Positions 22,982 through 31,900 of a stretch of 37,134 bases of DNA are shown piece by piece. Every line of letters starts with the position of its first letter. Position 1 is the first letter of the stretch. Position numbers and translations under genes: made by a program. The stretch comes from a virus. The stretch covers positions 1-37,134 of IMG/VR virus record IMGVR_UViG_3300026518_000674; one strand, given 5' to 3'. The notes beneath the pieces were generated by a model. That model was given only the letters and a program-made list of their open reading frames with translations, made no database searches and had not been told where the DNA came from.

Positions 22982-23380
22982 ATGGGAAAAATCCACGGCC
23001 ACGGCGGCGTGGTCAAAGTGAACGGTGTTTCGGGCGATGCCATTGGACAGTTGCAGTCCTGGAACGTGGACCCGCAAGCCACTGTCACCGAGGGCTACAG
23101 CATGGGCGATGCCTGGGCCGACAATGAGGCCACGATCAAGAAATGGTCCGGCTCTGCCGAGGCGTATTTTGATCCCAATGACGCGGGCCAAATCTCGCTG
23201 GAGCCGGGGGACGTGGTGCCCTTGCACTTCTACCCCGGAGGCGATGCCACGGGGCAGCCCTATCGCTCTGGCACGGCCGTGGTGACGGGAACGCCGATCA
23301 CCGCCAACAAGGACGGCTGGGTCTCCATCACCTTCAACTTTGCAGGCAAGGGCGCGCTTGTCACCGGCACCGCCGCGTAA
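22982..23380 (+). CDS. Major tail tube protein
   Basis: A 132-residue beta-rich protein that would polymerise to form the tail tube. MGKIHGHGGVVKVNGVSGDA at the start, WSGSAEAYFDPNDAGQISLE in the middle and WVSITFNFAGKGALVTG at the end follow the pattern of short siphophage tube proteins. AAAGGGG lies just before the start. It is followed by a GC-rich hairpin and the tail-chaperone gene, as expected for a tail module. Confidence 0.82.
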   Translation: MGKIHGHGGVVKVNGVSGDAIGQLQSWNVDPQATVTEGYSMGDAWADNEATIKKWSGSAEAYFDPNDAGQISLEPGDVVPLHFYPGGDATGQPYRSGTAVVTGTPITANKDGWVSITFNFAGKGALVTGTAA

Positions 23381-23387
23381 AGGCATG

Positions 23388-23410
23388 GCCAGGCTCCTGC
23401 CGGGCCTGGC
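23388..23410 (+). terminator. GC-rich hairpin after the tail-tube gene
   Basis: Stem GCCAGGC (23388-23394) / GCCTGGC (23404-23410) with a 9-base loop, in the gap between the tail tube and chaperone genes. The segment after it is pyrimidine-rich (TGCATTCTCCCTC) but has no run of T, so it may attenuate rather than end transcription. Confidence 0.45.
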
Positions 23411-23452
23411 TGCATTCTCCCTCAAACCCAGACATCTCTGGAGGTCTTTGAT

Positions 23453-23803
23453 ATGTCCACTTCCGATGCAATCCTGACGGCTGCCCGCGCGCATTTTGAC
23501 AATATGCGGGGGCAGGAACTCGAGATCCCCGAATGGGGGCAGGAGGGCAAGCCGCTGGTCGCCTTCTATGATCCGCCCACTTTGCGGAAGCGCCAGGAGA
23601 TCAACGCCCGCTGCGGCAAATCCGAGTCCCGGCAGATGGCCCTCACCTGCATTCTTTGCCTCAAGGACAAGGACGGGAAACCGCTCCTGACCGATGATGC
23701 CGAAACCCTCGCCACGCTGGAAGGGGCGAGCGACCCCAAGGTGGTGTCGCGCATCGCCATGGATGTTTTGGGCCTCACCCCGGCGGCCAAACTGGGAAAC
23801 TGA
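23453..23803 (+). CDS. Tail assembly chaperone, short form (lambda gpG-like)
   Basis: A 116-residue protein ending at TGA 23801-23803. It has a compact alpha/beta composition (EIPEWGQEGKPLVAFYDPPT, LRKRQEINARCGKSE, MALTCILCLKDKDGKPLLTD) similar to GTA/lambda-type tail chaperones that coat the tape measure during assembly. The last two sense codons sit on a slippery heptamer so that a fraction of ribosomes makes a longer form. CTGGAGG lies upstream of ATG23453. Position between tail tube and tape measure is diagnostic. Confidence 0.82.
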   Translation: MSTSDAILTAARAHFDNMRGQELEIPEWGQEGKPLVAFYDPPTLRKRQEINARCGKSESRQMALTCILCLKDKDGKPLLTDDAETLATLEGASDPKVVSRIAMDVLGLTPAAKLGN

Positions 23804-23943
23804 TCGAGGAGGACACGGAAACCCGCAACCTCTACCGGGTTGCCTTCCACCTCAAGAAATCCTTGGGCGAGGTGCTGGACCTTCCGGCCGAGGAGATCCG
23901 GGGCTGGGTGGTGTTTCTCTCCTCCACACATTCCTCAAACTGA
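23453..23943 (+). CDS. Tail assembly chaperone, frameshifted long form (gpGT-like)
   Basis: A -1 shift on GGGAAAC (23794-23800) continues the chaperone from the CTG at 23800 in the -1 frame: LIEEDTETRNLYRVAFHLKK, then SLGEVLDLPAEEIRGWVVFL and a short tail to TGA 23941-23943. This adds 47 residues, giving 163. The extension frame has no start of its own and fits the C-terminal T domain of G/GT-type chaperones. The arrangement and heptamer are seen directly; the frameshift itself is inferred from the lambda paradigm. Confidence 0.78.
23794..23800 (+). promoter_or_regulatory. Programmed -1 ribosomal frameshift site GGGAAAC
   Basis: An X-XXY-YYZ heptamer read in zero frame as GGA-AAC immediately before TGA. 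A 6-bp stem AACCCG (23820-23825) / CGGGTT (23836-23841) lies about 20 bases downstream and could stimulate slippage. It closely resembles the lambda site GGGAAAG. Confidence 0.8.
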
Positions 23944-23973
23944 ACAACCTCCAACTGAACAAGAGGCGGCTAT

Positions 23974-26016
23974 ATGGGCGTTCGAGATCTGTTTTTTGCC
24001 ATCAAGGCGCGCGATGAAACCGGCGCGGCCTTCAATGCGGTGCGGGCCAATCTGCGTGGCATTGACGGCATGGCGGCCACCGCCTCCACCCGCCTGGCAG
24101 GCATGGGGCGGGGGCTGATGGGATTTGGCGCGGCTGCCACCGCTGCCACCGCGCCGATCCTCTTTGCCTTCCGGGATTCCCTCTCGCTCTATGACACGCA
24201 GGAGCGGGCGCAGGCCAAGGTGATGCAGGGCATCAAATCCACCGGCGGTGCGGCTGGGTTTGCGGCGGATGAGTTGTTCCGCCAGGCTTCCGCACTGCAA
24301 GAGGTGACCCGCTTTGGCGATGAGGAGATCCTGAACGGGGTCACGGCGCAGCTTTTGACCTTTACTAATCTGTCGGGCCAACAGTTCGAGCTGGCCCAGG
24401 AGCGGGCGCTGGATCTGGCCACCACCCTGGACGGGGATTTGCGCTCTGCCGCCATCATGATTGGCAAGGCGCTGAACGATCCTGCCAAGGGTCTCACGGC
24501 AATGTCGCGGGCCGGTGTGACCTTTTCCGAGGACCAGACCAAGGTGATCAAGGCGCTGGCGCAAACCGGCGATCTGGCCAGCGCGCAAACCCTGATCCTG
24601 GAGGAGCTGGAAAAGCAATATGGCGGGCAGGCCCAGGCAGCGGCCGAGGCCGGGCTGGGCGCTATGGATCAACTTTCCAATGCCTGGGGCGATCTGAAAG
24701 AGGAGGTGGGCGCCGTGGTGGCCGAGTTGCTGCCACCGATCACCGAATTTTTCCGCGCAACTGTAGAGGGGTTCCGATCCCTGCCAGACCCGGTTCAGAA
24801 ATCCATAGTGGTCCTAGGCCTTTTGACCGTAACTGTCGGCCCGCTGGCACTGGCGATTGGCGGCCTCACTCTGGCATTCTCTGCCCTCTCTGGCCCCATT
24901 GGGCTGGCGGTTGCCGCGCTTGGTGTTGCCACCGCTGCGGCGGCCGCGCTTTGGCCGGAAACGGATAATGCCACCGCCTCAACGGATGTTTTGACCCAGG
25001 CGCTTGCCGATGAGATCACCCAGACGCAGCTATTGGCGCAGGCCTTGGGGACCAACACCACATTGTCGGTGGAGGCCGCGCAAAAGAAACTGGCCGAGGC
25101 CCGCGCCCGCTATGAAAACGTCAATGCGATCATTGCAGAGCAGCGCGCCCTGGCGCTGGCCTCGGGTGAATATGCCGGTCTGACCGATCAAATCAGCGAT
25201 GCCCAGGCCGCGCTCAATTCGCTGGGCTTTCCCAGCATTGACGCCGCAACCGCGCGCAAGGCCGAGGCCTTTGAGGAGGCGCAACAGCATTTGGCGGACC
25301 TTCTGGTGGAGCGCCAGCGCCTTCTGGATACGGACCAGGAAATGTCGGACCAGTTGCGCCAGACAGAGGAGAATATCCGCACCCTTGAGGAGGCTCTGGC
25401 AGACGCAAAGGACGGGACGGTCTCCTTTGGCGAGGGGCTGGTGACGCCCATTGATCCGGCCGAGCGGTTGAAAGCCAGCCTTGGCGGCTTGCGCCAGGAG
25501 GCGTCCGACATGGGCAAAGAGTTCGATGCAGAATCCAAGGTGGTGTCGGACGCTCTGAAAGCCATGTTTGACGATGGCAAACTGACCCTTGATGACTTTG
25601 GCGATGTGATCGACGCCTGGGGCAAGCATGTTCTGGATGGCATTCTGACGGACGTCTTTGATCCCATATCCGACGCGCTCACCCAGCTTGCGCAGAACCT
25701 TTTTGCAGGGGGCTTTGGCGGCACTGGTGGAGGCAACTTTCTGTCCGGCGTTGGCAGTTTCTTTGGCAGCCTACTGGGGTTTGACACCGGCGGCGAAATG
25801 GAGGTGGCCGGGCGCGCTGGGATTGATCGCAACGTGGCGGCCTTCCGGGTCTCTGCTGATGAAAACATCAAGGTTGTGAAACGCGGCCAGCCAGAGGGCG
25901 GCCGCCCGGTGAATGTCACCATCCAGACGCCAGATCCCGCATCCTTCAAGGCCTCCTCGGGCCGCATCGGCGCCACCATCGCCCGCGCCGTGGGGCGTGG
26001 CGGGCGGTTTGCTTGA
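23974..26016 (+). CDS. Tail tape measure protein
   Basis: A 680-residue protein setting tail length. It begins with the typical SLIxxxD-like MGVRDLFFAIKARDETGAAF segment and a TMP core (STGGAAGFAADELFRQASAL, then TFTNLSGQQFELAQERALDL). A hydrophobic region at about 270-320 (VVLGLLTVTVGPLALAIGGL and GLAVAALGVATAAAAALW) follows, then long coiled coil (about 360-480) and a glycine-rich, phenylalanine-containing tail ending FDTGGEMEVAGRAGIDRNVA, common to lambda-type TMPs. For siphophages it is fairly short, so the tail should be short. It ends 19 bases before a leftward gene. Confidence 0.9.
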   Translation: MGVRDLFFAIKARDETGAAFNAVRANLRGIDGMAATASTRLAGMGRGLMGFGAAATAATAPILFAFRDSLSLYDTQERAQAKVMQGIKSTGGAAGFAADELFRQASALQEVTRFGDEEILNGVTAQLLTFTNLSGQQFELAQERALDLATTLDGDLRSAAIMIGKALNDPAKGLTAMSRAGVTFSEDQTKVIKALAQTGDLASAQTLILEELEKQYGGQAQAAAEAGLGAMDQLSNAWGDLKEEVGAVVAELLPPITEFFRATVEGFRSLPDPVQKSIVVLGLLTVTVGPLALAIGGLTLAFSALSGPIGLAVAALGVATAAAAALWPETDNATASTDVLTQALADEITQTQLLAQALGTNTTLSVEAAQKKLAEARARYENVNAIIAEQRALALASGEYAGLTDQISDAQAALNSLGFPSIDAATARKAEAFEEAQQHLADLLVERQRLLDTDQEMSDQLRQTEENIRTLEEALADAKDGTVSFGEGLVTPIDPAERLKASLGGLRQEASDMGKEFDAESKVVSDALKAMFDDGKLTLDDFGDVIDAWGKHVLDGILTDVFDPISDALTQLAQNLFAGGFGGTGGGNFLSGVGSFFGSLLGFDTGGEMEVAGRAGIDRNVAAFRVSADENIKVVKRGQPEGGRPVNVTIQTPDPASFKASSGRIGATIARAVGRGGRFA

Positions 26017-26035
26017 GAAAGGGCCGTTTCGAACC

Positions 26036-26209
26036 TCAGTCGTCATCCTTCGGAGTAAAAAAGCGCCGAAGGACGGCTGGGCCAGCACTGAGGCCAATAC
26101 GCAGGATTAGAGTGGCGAGGGTCAGGCAGATTATTGATGCGCCAAAGCCAGAAAACTCCATGCCGAAAGCTTTGATGTTCGTTTCTTGGAGAAATTCCCA
26201 AATGTTCAT
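26036..26209 (-). CDS. Small leftward membrane protein between tail genes (moron)
   Basis: A 57-residue protein. ATG at 26209 is preceded on its strand by GGAGGT (complement of 26215-26220) at good spacing; a longer TTG start at 26251 lacks this. A single transmembrane helix lies at about residues 21-44 (FGASIICLTLATLILRIGLS), followed by a basic segment and an acidic end (TPKDDD). It is opposite to, and separately placed from, the tail operon, with A/T-rich DNA upstream that may hold its promoter. It is a candidate lysogenic-conversion or superinfection-exclusion peptide; no family is recognised. Confidence 0.65.
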   Translation of the reverse strand: MNIWEFLQETNIKAFGMEFSGFGASIICLTLATLILRIGLSAGPAVLRRFFTPKDDD

Positions 26210-26541
26210 CTCGCACCTCCAGTTCAGCTGATCAAATTCTTCATTCCTCAAGCTGTTGGCCTATGAGTTTTCCCAGGCATTTGAATTAAGTTTTCTCGAC
26301 ATCCTTAAGCCATAATAAAAGCTCAATAATGAATAAGAAGTTTACGGAAGGACAAGGCTCTGATTTGATTAGATATTCAGAGATTGAGAAGGGCGTGAGG
26401 GAAAAATGCCTCCGTTATTCTCTCAAAACTGGCCAACCCAAAAGCCGTTGTTAAAGCAACGATTTACAAAGGTTAAGCTTACCAACCGAATCATCTCTCT
26501 TTGGGCAAAACCTCCCCAAAAAACACAAGCTGGAGAACCGA
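26210..26541. other. A/T-rich gap upstream of the leftward membrane gene
   Basis: About 330 bases of clearly lower G+C than the flanking tail genes. The DNA presumably holds the leftward gene's promoter. A 41-codon frame starts at ATG 26329 and ends at 26454 but lacks a ribosome-binding site and is not called. A small hairpin CGTTG-N6-CAACG lies near 26445-26460. The 3' end (GGAG just before 26542) carries the ribosome-binding site of the next tail gene. Confidence 0.4.
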
Positions 26542-27186
26542 ATGAGCTTCTTAGATTTGGCTTTCCCACGTGACGTTGCGTCAGGCGTGGTTGGCGGACC
26601 CGAACGCCGGGTTGATATTGTGGCTTTGGCGAGCGGCGATGAGGAGCGCAACGCGCGCTGGAAGAACTCGCGCCGGTCCTATGACGCGGGCTTTGGCATC
26701 CGGTCCGTGGATGACCTGGCCGCCGTAATCGCGCTTTTTGAGGAGACTGGCGGGCCGCTGCATTCCTTCCGCTTCCGCGACTGGTCTGACTTCTCGAGTG
26801 CCGCCAGCGCAGGCACCGCCCCAGCGGCAACGGATCAAGAACTGGGCACGGGCGATGGGGCCACCAGTGAATTCCAATTGGTCAAACGCTATGGGGCGCT
26901 GACGCCATACCTGCGCGAGATCACCAAACCCGTGGCGGGAACCGTCCTGGTGGCGCTGGATGGCATCCCCCAGGCGGCCGGGTGGAGCGTTGATAACCTG
27001 ACGGGCCGGGTCTCGTTCCTTTCCCCGCCGGATCCCGGCGTGGTGATCACCGCCGGGTTTTTGTTTGACGTGCCGGTCCGCTTCGACACCCAGCGCATTG
27101 CCACGGATATGGCGTTCTTCTCCGAAGAGGAGGGGCGCGGCGTTGGCACCATCCCGGAAATCCAGCTTATCGAGGTAAGGGAGTAG
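26542..27186 (+). CDS. Distal tail protein, DUF2460 / GTA gp12-like
   Basis: A 214-residue protein matching the DUF2460 (TIGR02217) family: FPRDVASGVVGGPERRVDIV at the start, WKNSRRSYDAGFGIRSVDDL and HSFRFRDWSDF in the first half, and a C-terminal FDVPVRFDTQRIATDMAFFS. In Rhodobacter capsulatus GTA the homologue (gp12) forms the distal tail ring joining tube to baseplate. GGAG precedes ATG26542. Two lower-GC leftward genes flank it, although GTA and related phages keep it adjacent to the tape-measure and gp13 genes. Confidence 0.9.
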   Translation: MSFLDLAFPRDVASGVVGGPERRVDIVALASGDEERNARWKNSRRSYDAGFGIRSVDDLAAVIALFEETGGPLHSFRFRDWSDFSSAASAGTAPAATDQELGTGDGATSEFQLVKRYGALTPYLREITKPVAGTVLVALDGIPQAAGWSVDNLTGRVSFLSPPDPGVVITAGFLFDVPVRFDTQRIATDMAFFSEEEGRGVGTIPEIQLIEVRE

Positions 27187-27187
27187 C

Positions 27188-27391
27188 TCATGGGCGGCCA
27201 ATCAACAACAAGACGCCACCCATGCCCGTGGCGCAAAGATACGAAAGTGTCGAGTGCCAGCTTGTCACCATACCCATTGCCTCCGCGCGGTGCGGAAACC
27301 AGACTGGTACCAACGCAAAAAAGGAAGCCCCAATACCGCTGGCAACGGTAAGGATTGCGACTGTCCAAAATACGTAGGGTTTTCCCTTCAT
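27188..27391 (-). CDS. Second small leftward membrane protein in the tail module (moron)
   Basis: A 67-residue protein (start at 27391, with GAGG nine bases upstream on its strand; in-frame ATGs at 27406 and 27412 are alternatives). It has two hydrophobic segments: YVFWTVAILTVASGIGASFF (about residues 6-25) and, near the C-terminus, LSYLCATGMGGVLLLIG, separated by a polar loop with several histidines. Its stop codon lies two bases from that of the gp12-like gene, leaving no room for a terminator. No family is recognised; a role in exclusion of superinfecting phages is a guess based on location. Confidence 0.6.
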   Translation of the reverse strand: MKGKPYVFWTVAILTVASGIGASFFALVPVWFPHRAEAMGMVTSWHSTLSYLCATGMGGVLLLIGRP

Positions 27392-27681
27392 CACCAATAA
27401 CCTCATGATCATGCGGCCGGGTGATGTTCCGAGGGAACAAGAGGAACCCAGCCGACAAATTGCCGACTTGTTCCTCAGTTCCCTTGCCCTGTGTGCCGCA
27501 AGGCGGCGCAAGTTCTCTGAGTCAGTATCCCCCAAAAGGGGGTGTCCATGCCTCATTGGGTTGCATGTTCGCTAACCACCGCAGTGCCCTTTCACAGGTA
27601 AAGGCTGCGGCCGCCGCCATTATGCGGCGCTGCTTAAATCATACCAGCCATACATCCTTAGAGTCAACGATAGGTCTTATT
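27392..27681. repeat. Structured gap with several short perfect hairpins
   Basis: The 290 bases between the leftward membrane gene and the gp13-like gene hold: TGTTCC-GAG-GGAACA (27425-27439); a larger imperfect inverted repeat (GGGAACAAGAGGAAC at 27433-27447 against GTTCCTCAGTTCCC at 27470-27483); GCCGC-AAG-GCGGC (27495-27507); CCCCC-AAAA-GGGGG (27529-27542); and GCCGC-N6-GCGGC (27613-27628). I see no convincing gene. It could hold an operator and promoter for the leftward gene, or a small structured RNA. Confidence 0.5.
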
Positions 27682-28521
27682 ATGAACAACACCACAACAC
27701 TTGTGCGCGGCTGGAAGCTGACCCGCGCGGATGGCCGGGTGATGGGCTTCACCGATTGCGATGTGGATCTGGTGGTGGAGGGGGTGACCTATGAGGCCTC
27801 AGCCGCCCTCAGCCCCTCTGAGGCGGTGACCTCGCTTGGCCTGGCGGTGGATGAACAGGAAGTCCAGGGCGGGATCAACTCCGATGCGGTGACAGAGGAG
27901 GATCTGGCGCGGGGCCTCTTTGATGGGGCATCGGTGGAGGTGCTGGAAATCGACTGGTCCAGCCAGAGGCGCCACGACACGCTGGGCCACTACTACCTGG
28001 GCGAGGTCTCCAGAACTGAAGTGTCCTTCACGGCGGAACTCAGATCCGAGGCCGGGAACCTGGCGCAGAAACGCGGCCGTTTTGTCACCAGCACTTGCGA
28101 TGCAGAGCTGGGCGATAACCGTTGCGGTTTTGACGCCACCGCCCTGCAAGTCTCCTGCACCATCGGCGCCCTGGTGGGGGAGGCGGATTTTGTGGTGGAC
28201 GGCCTGCCAGCGGGGACCGACAATACCTATTCCGGCGGAACCCTGATCTGGACCTCGGGCGCCAATCTGGGCCAGCGCCATGATGTGCGCGCCCATAGGG
28301 GCAGCAATCTGGGCCTGTGGCGCGCGCCTCTGGAGCCGATGAGCGCAGGCGATGCATTCGACCTGCTGCCGGGCTGTGACAAATCAATATCCACCTGCCA
28401 CGCGCGGTTCTCGAACTCTGCCAACTTCCGGGGCTTTCCCACCATCGTGGGCGAGGACGCTTTCAAATATGCGGTGCCGGGCGAGGCTGGCCATGATGGC
28501 GCATCCCGCAATGGAGGCTGA
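27682..28521 (+). CDS. Baseplate hub protein, DUF2163 / GTA gp13-like
   Basis: A 279-residue protein of the DUF2163 family (GTA gp13, baseplate hub). The GWKLTRADGRVMGFTDCDVD start, YEASAALSPSEAVTSLGLAV, the central GEVSRTEVSFTAELRSEAG and the cysteine-bearing TCDAELGDNRCGFD and LLPGCDKSISTCHARFSN are typical; in GTA these cysteines coordinate an iron-sulphur cluster. ATG27682 is chosen because the frame upstream (from 27421) translates the structured gap and does not resemble the family. The 3' end overlaps the peptidase gene by 29 bases. Confidence 0.92.
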   Translation: MNNTTTLVRGWKLTRADGRVMGFTDCDVDLVVEGVTYEASAALSPSEAVTSLGLAVDEQEVQGGINSDAVTEEDLARGLFDGASVEVLEIDWSSQRRHDTLGHYYLGEVSRTEVSFTAELRSEAGNLAQKRGRFVTSTCDAELGDNRCGFDATALQVSCTIGALVGEADFVVDGLPAGTDNTYSGGTLIWTSGANLGQRHDVRAHRGSNLGLWRAPLEPMSAGDAFDLLPGCDKSISTCHARFSNSANFRGFPTIVGEDAFKYAVPGEAGHDGASRNGG

Positions 28522-28930
28522 CCCGCCGCCGTTGATCGCCGCGCGGGCCTGGATCGGGACGCCCTATGTTTTGTCCGCCGCCCTGCGCGGGGTGGGCTGT
28601 GATTGCATTGGCCTAGTGCGCGGCGTCTGGTCCGATGTGACCGGAAAGCCTGCTCCCCCGCCGCCGCCCTGGCGCGCGGATTGGGCCAATGCCTCCGCCC
28701 GCCCGCTGGTGCAGGCGGCCCGGCAGTATCTTTGCCCCGTGGCCTTGGATGCAGCCCGCCCTGGTGATGTGGTGGTCCTGCGGCTGCAAGGCACGCGCGA
28801 GGCCCATTGCGGCATTCTGGAATGCTGCGGCCAATTCATCCATGCCCAAGAAGGTGTGGGCGTGGTCTGCGTGCCCTTTGCCGCGTACCGCGCGGGCCTG
28901 TCCTTCGCCGCCCGCTTTCCGTCCCCCTGA
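28493..28930 (+). CDS. Tail-tip NlpC/P60 cell-wall peptidase, GTA gp14-like
   Basis: A 145-residue enzyme of the NlpC/P60 superfamily that probably opens peptidoglycan during DNA injection. The catalytic Cys is in GCDCIGLVRG and His in EAHCGILE, with the usual N-terminal ARAWIGTPYVL. GAGG lies six bases before ATG28493; ATG28496 is an alternative. It overlaps the gp13-like gene and precedes the large gp15-like protein, the invariant GTA order. Confidence 0.9.
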   Translation: MMAHPAMEADPPPLIAARAWIGTPYVLSAALRGVGCDCIGLVRGVWSDVTGKPAPPPPPWRADWANASARPLVQAARQYLCPVALDAARPGDVVVLRLQGTREAHCGILECCGQFIHAQEGVGVVCVPFAAYRAGLSFAARFPSP

Positions 28931-28958
28931 ACTCCCCTCAAATTCTGGAGGCCAGCAA

Positions 28959-31900
28959 ATGGCAACTATTCTGCTTTCGGCCGCAGGCGCGGCCATTGGT
29001 GGCTCTATTGGTGGCACCTTTCTGGGGGTATCCGCTGCTGCTCTCGGCAAGGCTGCCGGGGGCCTCATTGGCCGATCCCTGGACCAGTCCCTTTTTGGGG
29101 CCTCCTCGCAGGTGACCGGGCCGAGACTGGACAATCTGGAAGTCCAGAAATCTGCCGAGGGCGGCGGCTTGCCGGTGGTGGAGGGCGTGGCCCGCGTGGC
29201 TGGCCAAGTGATCTGGGCCACCAATATGGAGGAGGTGACCAGCACCACCTCGCAGGGTGGCAAAGGGTCCGGCGGATCTGTGGAAACCACCGAATACACC
29301 TACTATGCCAATTTTGCCGTGGCCCTGACCGATTGCGCCACCGGCCCGATCCGCCATTTTGGCCGCATCTGGGCGGACGGGAAACTCCTGGACACCTCGG
29401 ATCTGACGCTGCGGTTCTATAATGGCAGCGAGACGCAGGAGCCGGACGCGCTCATTGTGGCCAAGGACGGCGGTGCGCCTGCATATCGCGGCGTGTCCTA
29501 CGTGGTCTTTGAGCGCCTGGAGGTGGAAGCCTATGGTCGCCGCATCCCTAATCTGACCTTTGAGGTCTGGGGGCCATCAGGCCACATGGAGGAGCTGATC
29601 CGGGGCGTGGATATGATCCCCGGTTCAACCGAATTCGGCTATTCGCCTGCGGTGATCACCAAGGGCGCGGCCGGTTCCACCACCCGCGAAAACGCGATAC
29701 GCAGCGGCGGCAAATCCGACTGGGCAGAATCGCTGGATTTGCTGCAAGGCGTGCTGCCGACCTGCGATACCGTGGCCCTTGTGGTCTCCTGGTTTGGCAC
29801 CGATCTGCGCGCCGCCCATTGCGAGATCGAACCACGGGTAGAGACCAAGGATAAATCCCCATCCCGCGCCTGGTCCGCTGGCGGGCTGTCGCGTGCCTCT
29901 GCCAATCTGGTGTCCTTGATTGACGGCATCCCGGCCTTTGGATCTGCCCCCGATGACAGATCCGTCATGGAGGCCATTGCCGACCTCAAAGCCCGTGGCC
30001 TGCGGGTGGTGCTTTATCCCTTCATCATGATGGATATTCCGGCAGGCAATGAGTTGCCGGACCGGGATGGGGGCACTGGCCAGGCCATCTATCCCTGGCG
30101 CGGCCGGATCGGTCCCGCCGCTGCGGACGGGCCAGTGGCCTCGCAAGTGGCCGCCCTGGTGGGCACGGCGGCGCCTAGCCAGTTCTCTGCCGGAACTGAC
30201 GTGCCGGTGTATTCCGGCCCGGATGAGTGGTCCTTTTGCCGCTTCATCCTGCATCTGGCGGCGCTTGCCCGAAACGCAGGCGGGGTGGATGCCTTTCTGA
30301 TCGGCTCCGAACTGGTGGACCTCACCATGGCGACGGATACACCGGGCAGCTATCCCTTTGTGGACGCGCTGGTCTCTCTGGCCGGTGACGTCAAAGCCAT
30401 GTTGCCTGGGGCGCAAATCTCCTATGCGGCGGATTGGTCGGAATACCATTCCCACCGCAATGGGGGGGAGGTCTATTTCCACCTGGACCCGCTCTGGGGG
30501 GCCTCAGATGTGGATTTTATCGGCATCGACAACTATCTGCCGCTCTCGGATTGGCGTCCCGGACAGGCCCATGCGGATTATGACCCGGCAAACGGGGTCA
30601 CCTCGGTCTATTCGCTGGACTACCTCAAGGGGCAGATTGAGGGCGGCGAATACTGGGACTACTACTATGCCAGCCAGGCAGACCGCGACGCCCAGACCCG
30701 CACACCGATATGGGACGGCGCTTATGGGGAGGATTGGGTCTTTCGCCAGAAGGCAATCCGCGCATGGCATGGGGCGGCGCATCACAACCGCCCCGGCGGG
30801 GTGCGCGATGGATCGCCCACGGCCTGGACGCCCGGCTCCAAACCCGTCTGGTTTACCGAATTTGGCTGCCCCGCCATTCACCTTGGCAGCAACCAGCCGA
30901 ATGTCTTCTATGACCCAAAGACCTCTGAGTCCTTCATGCCGCATTACTCATCAGGCGCGCGGGATGACTTCATGCAGCGCCAGTACATCCGCGCGATGCT
31001 GGAATGGTGGGGCGAGAACGGCGGCGCCGTCCTGTCCACGGAAAACGCCTTTGTCTGGTCCTGGGACGCGCGCCCCTGGCCAGAGTTCCCCCGCACCACA
31101 GAAGTCTGGAGCGATGGGCCAAACTGGCGCTATGGTCATTGGCTGAACGGCCGGGCCGGATCGGCCCCTGCGGCCGAGGTGATAGAGCGGCGCCTGACCA
31201 CCCACTACGGTTATGCGCCTGAACTCCTGGATTTGACCCGCTGCCATGGTCAAGCGGATGGCATGATCCTGTCCGGCCCGCTGTCCTTCCGCGATATGAT
31301 GGGCACCTGGGAAACTGCTCTCAATCTGGATGCTGCCGAGGATGGCGCGGTGCTGCGCATTGCCGCCAGAGCATCGGCGCGGCTGGTTGCGGACTACACC
31401 CTGGACAACCTGGTGGAGGAGGGAACCGCCGCCCTCTACACCATCACTCGCACCTCGCAGGAGGAGACACCCCGCGTTGCGGTGGTGAGCTATTCCGACA
31501 CAGAACTGGACTATGAGGCCGGCGCGGCGCGGGCCACCATCCGCGAACAGCCGGGCCAGGCCGAGGTGGACGCAGAACTGGCGCTGGTCTCGGATCTGGA
31601 GCGGATGACGGCCACAGCCGAAACCATCCTGCACCGGGCAGCCGATGAGCGCGAGAAAATCAAGCTGATCCTGCCGCCGTCCTCGCCCCTGCGCCCCGGT
31701 GATGTGTTTGGCTTCACGCCAAAATCCGGGGCCAGGCTGCGCTTTATTGCGGATGAAGTGGTCCGAGGGGAGGCCCGGAGAGTGAGTGCCTATCTCTACA
31801 CGGGGACGGCGCTCTCTTCGGTGGGCGGACCGATCCGTCCGGGGCTGGCCCGCGTGGCGCCGCCCTCGGAAACGGTGCTGCCCTACTTCCTGGATCTGCC

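Noticed and set aside
26329-26454. A 41-codon rightward frame in the A/T-rich gap
   Set aside because: No ribosome-binding site, no recognisable features, and it lies in DNA more likely to serve as promoter for the leftward gene.
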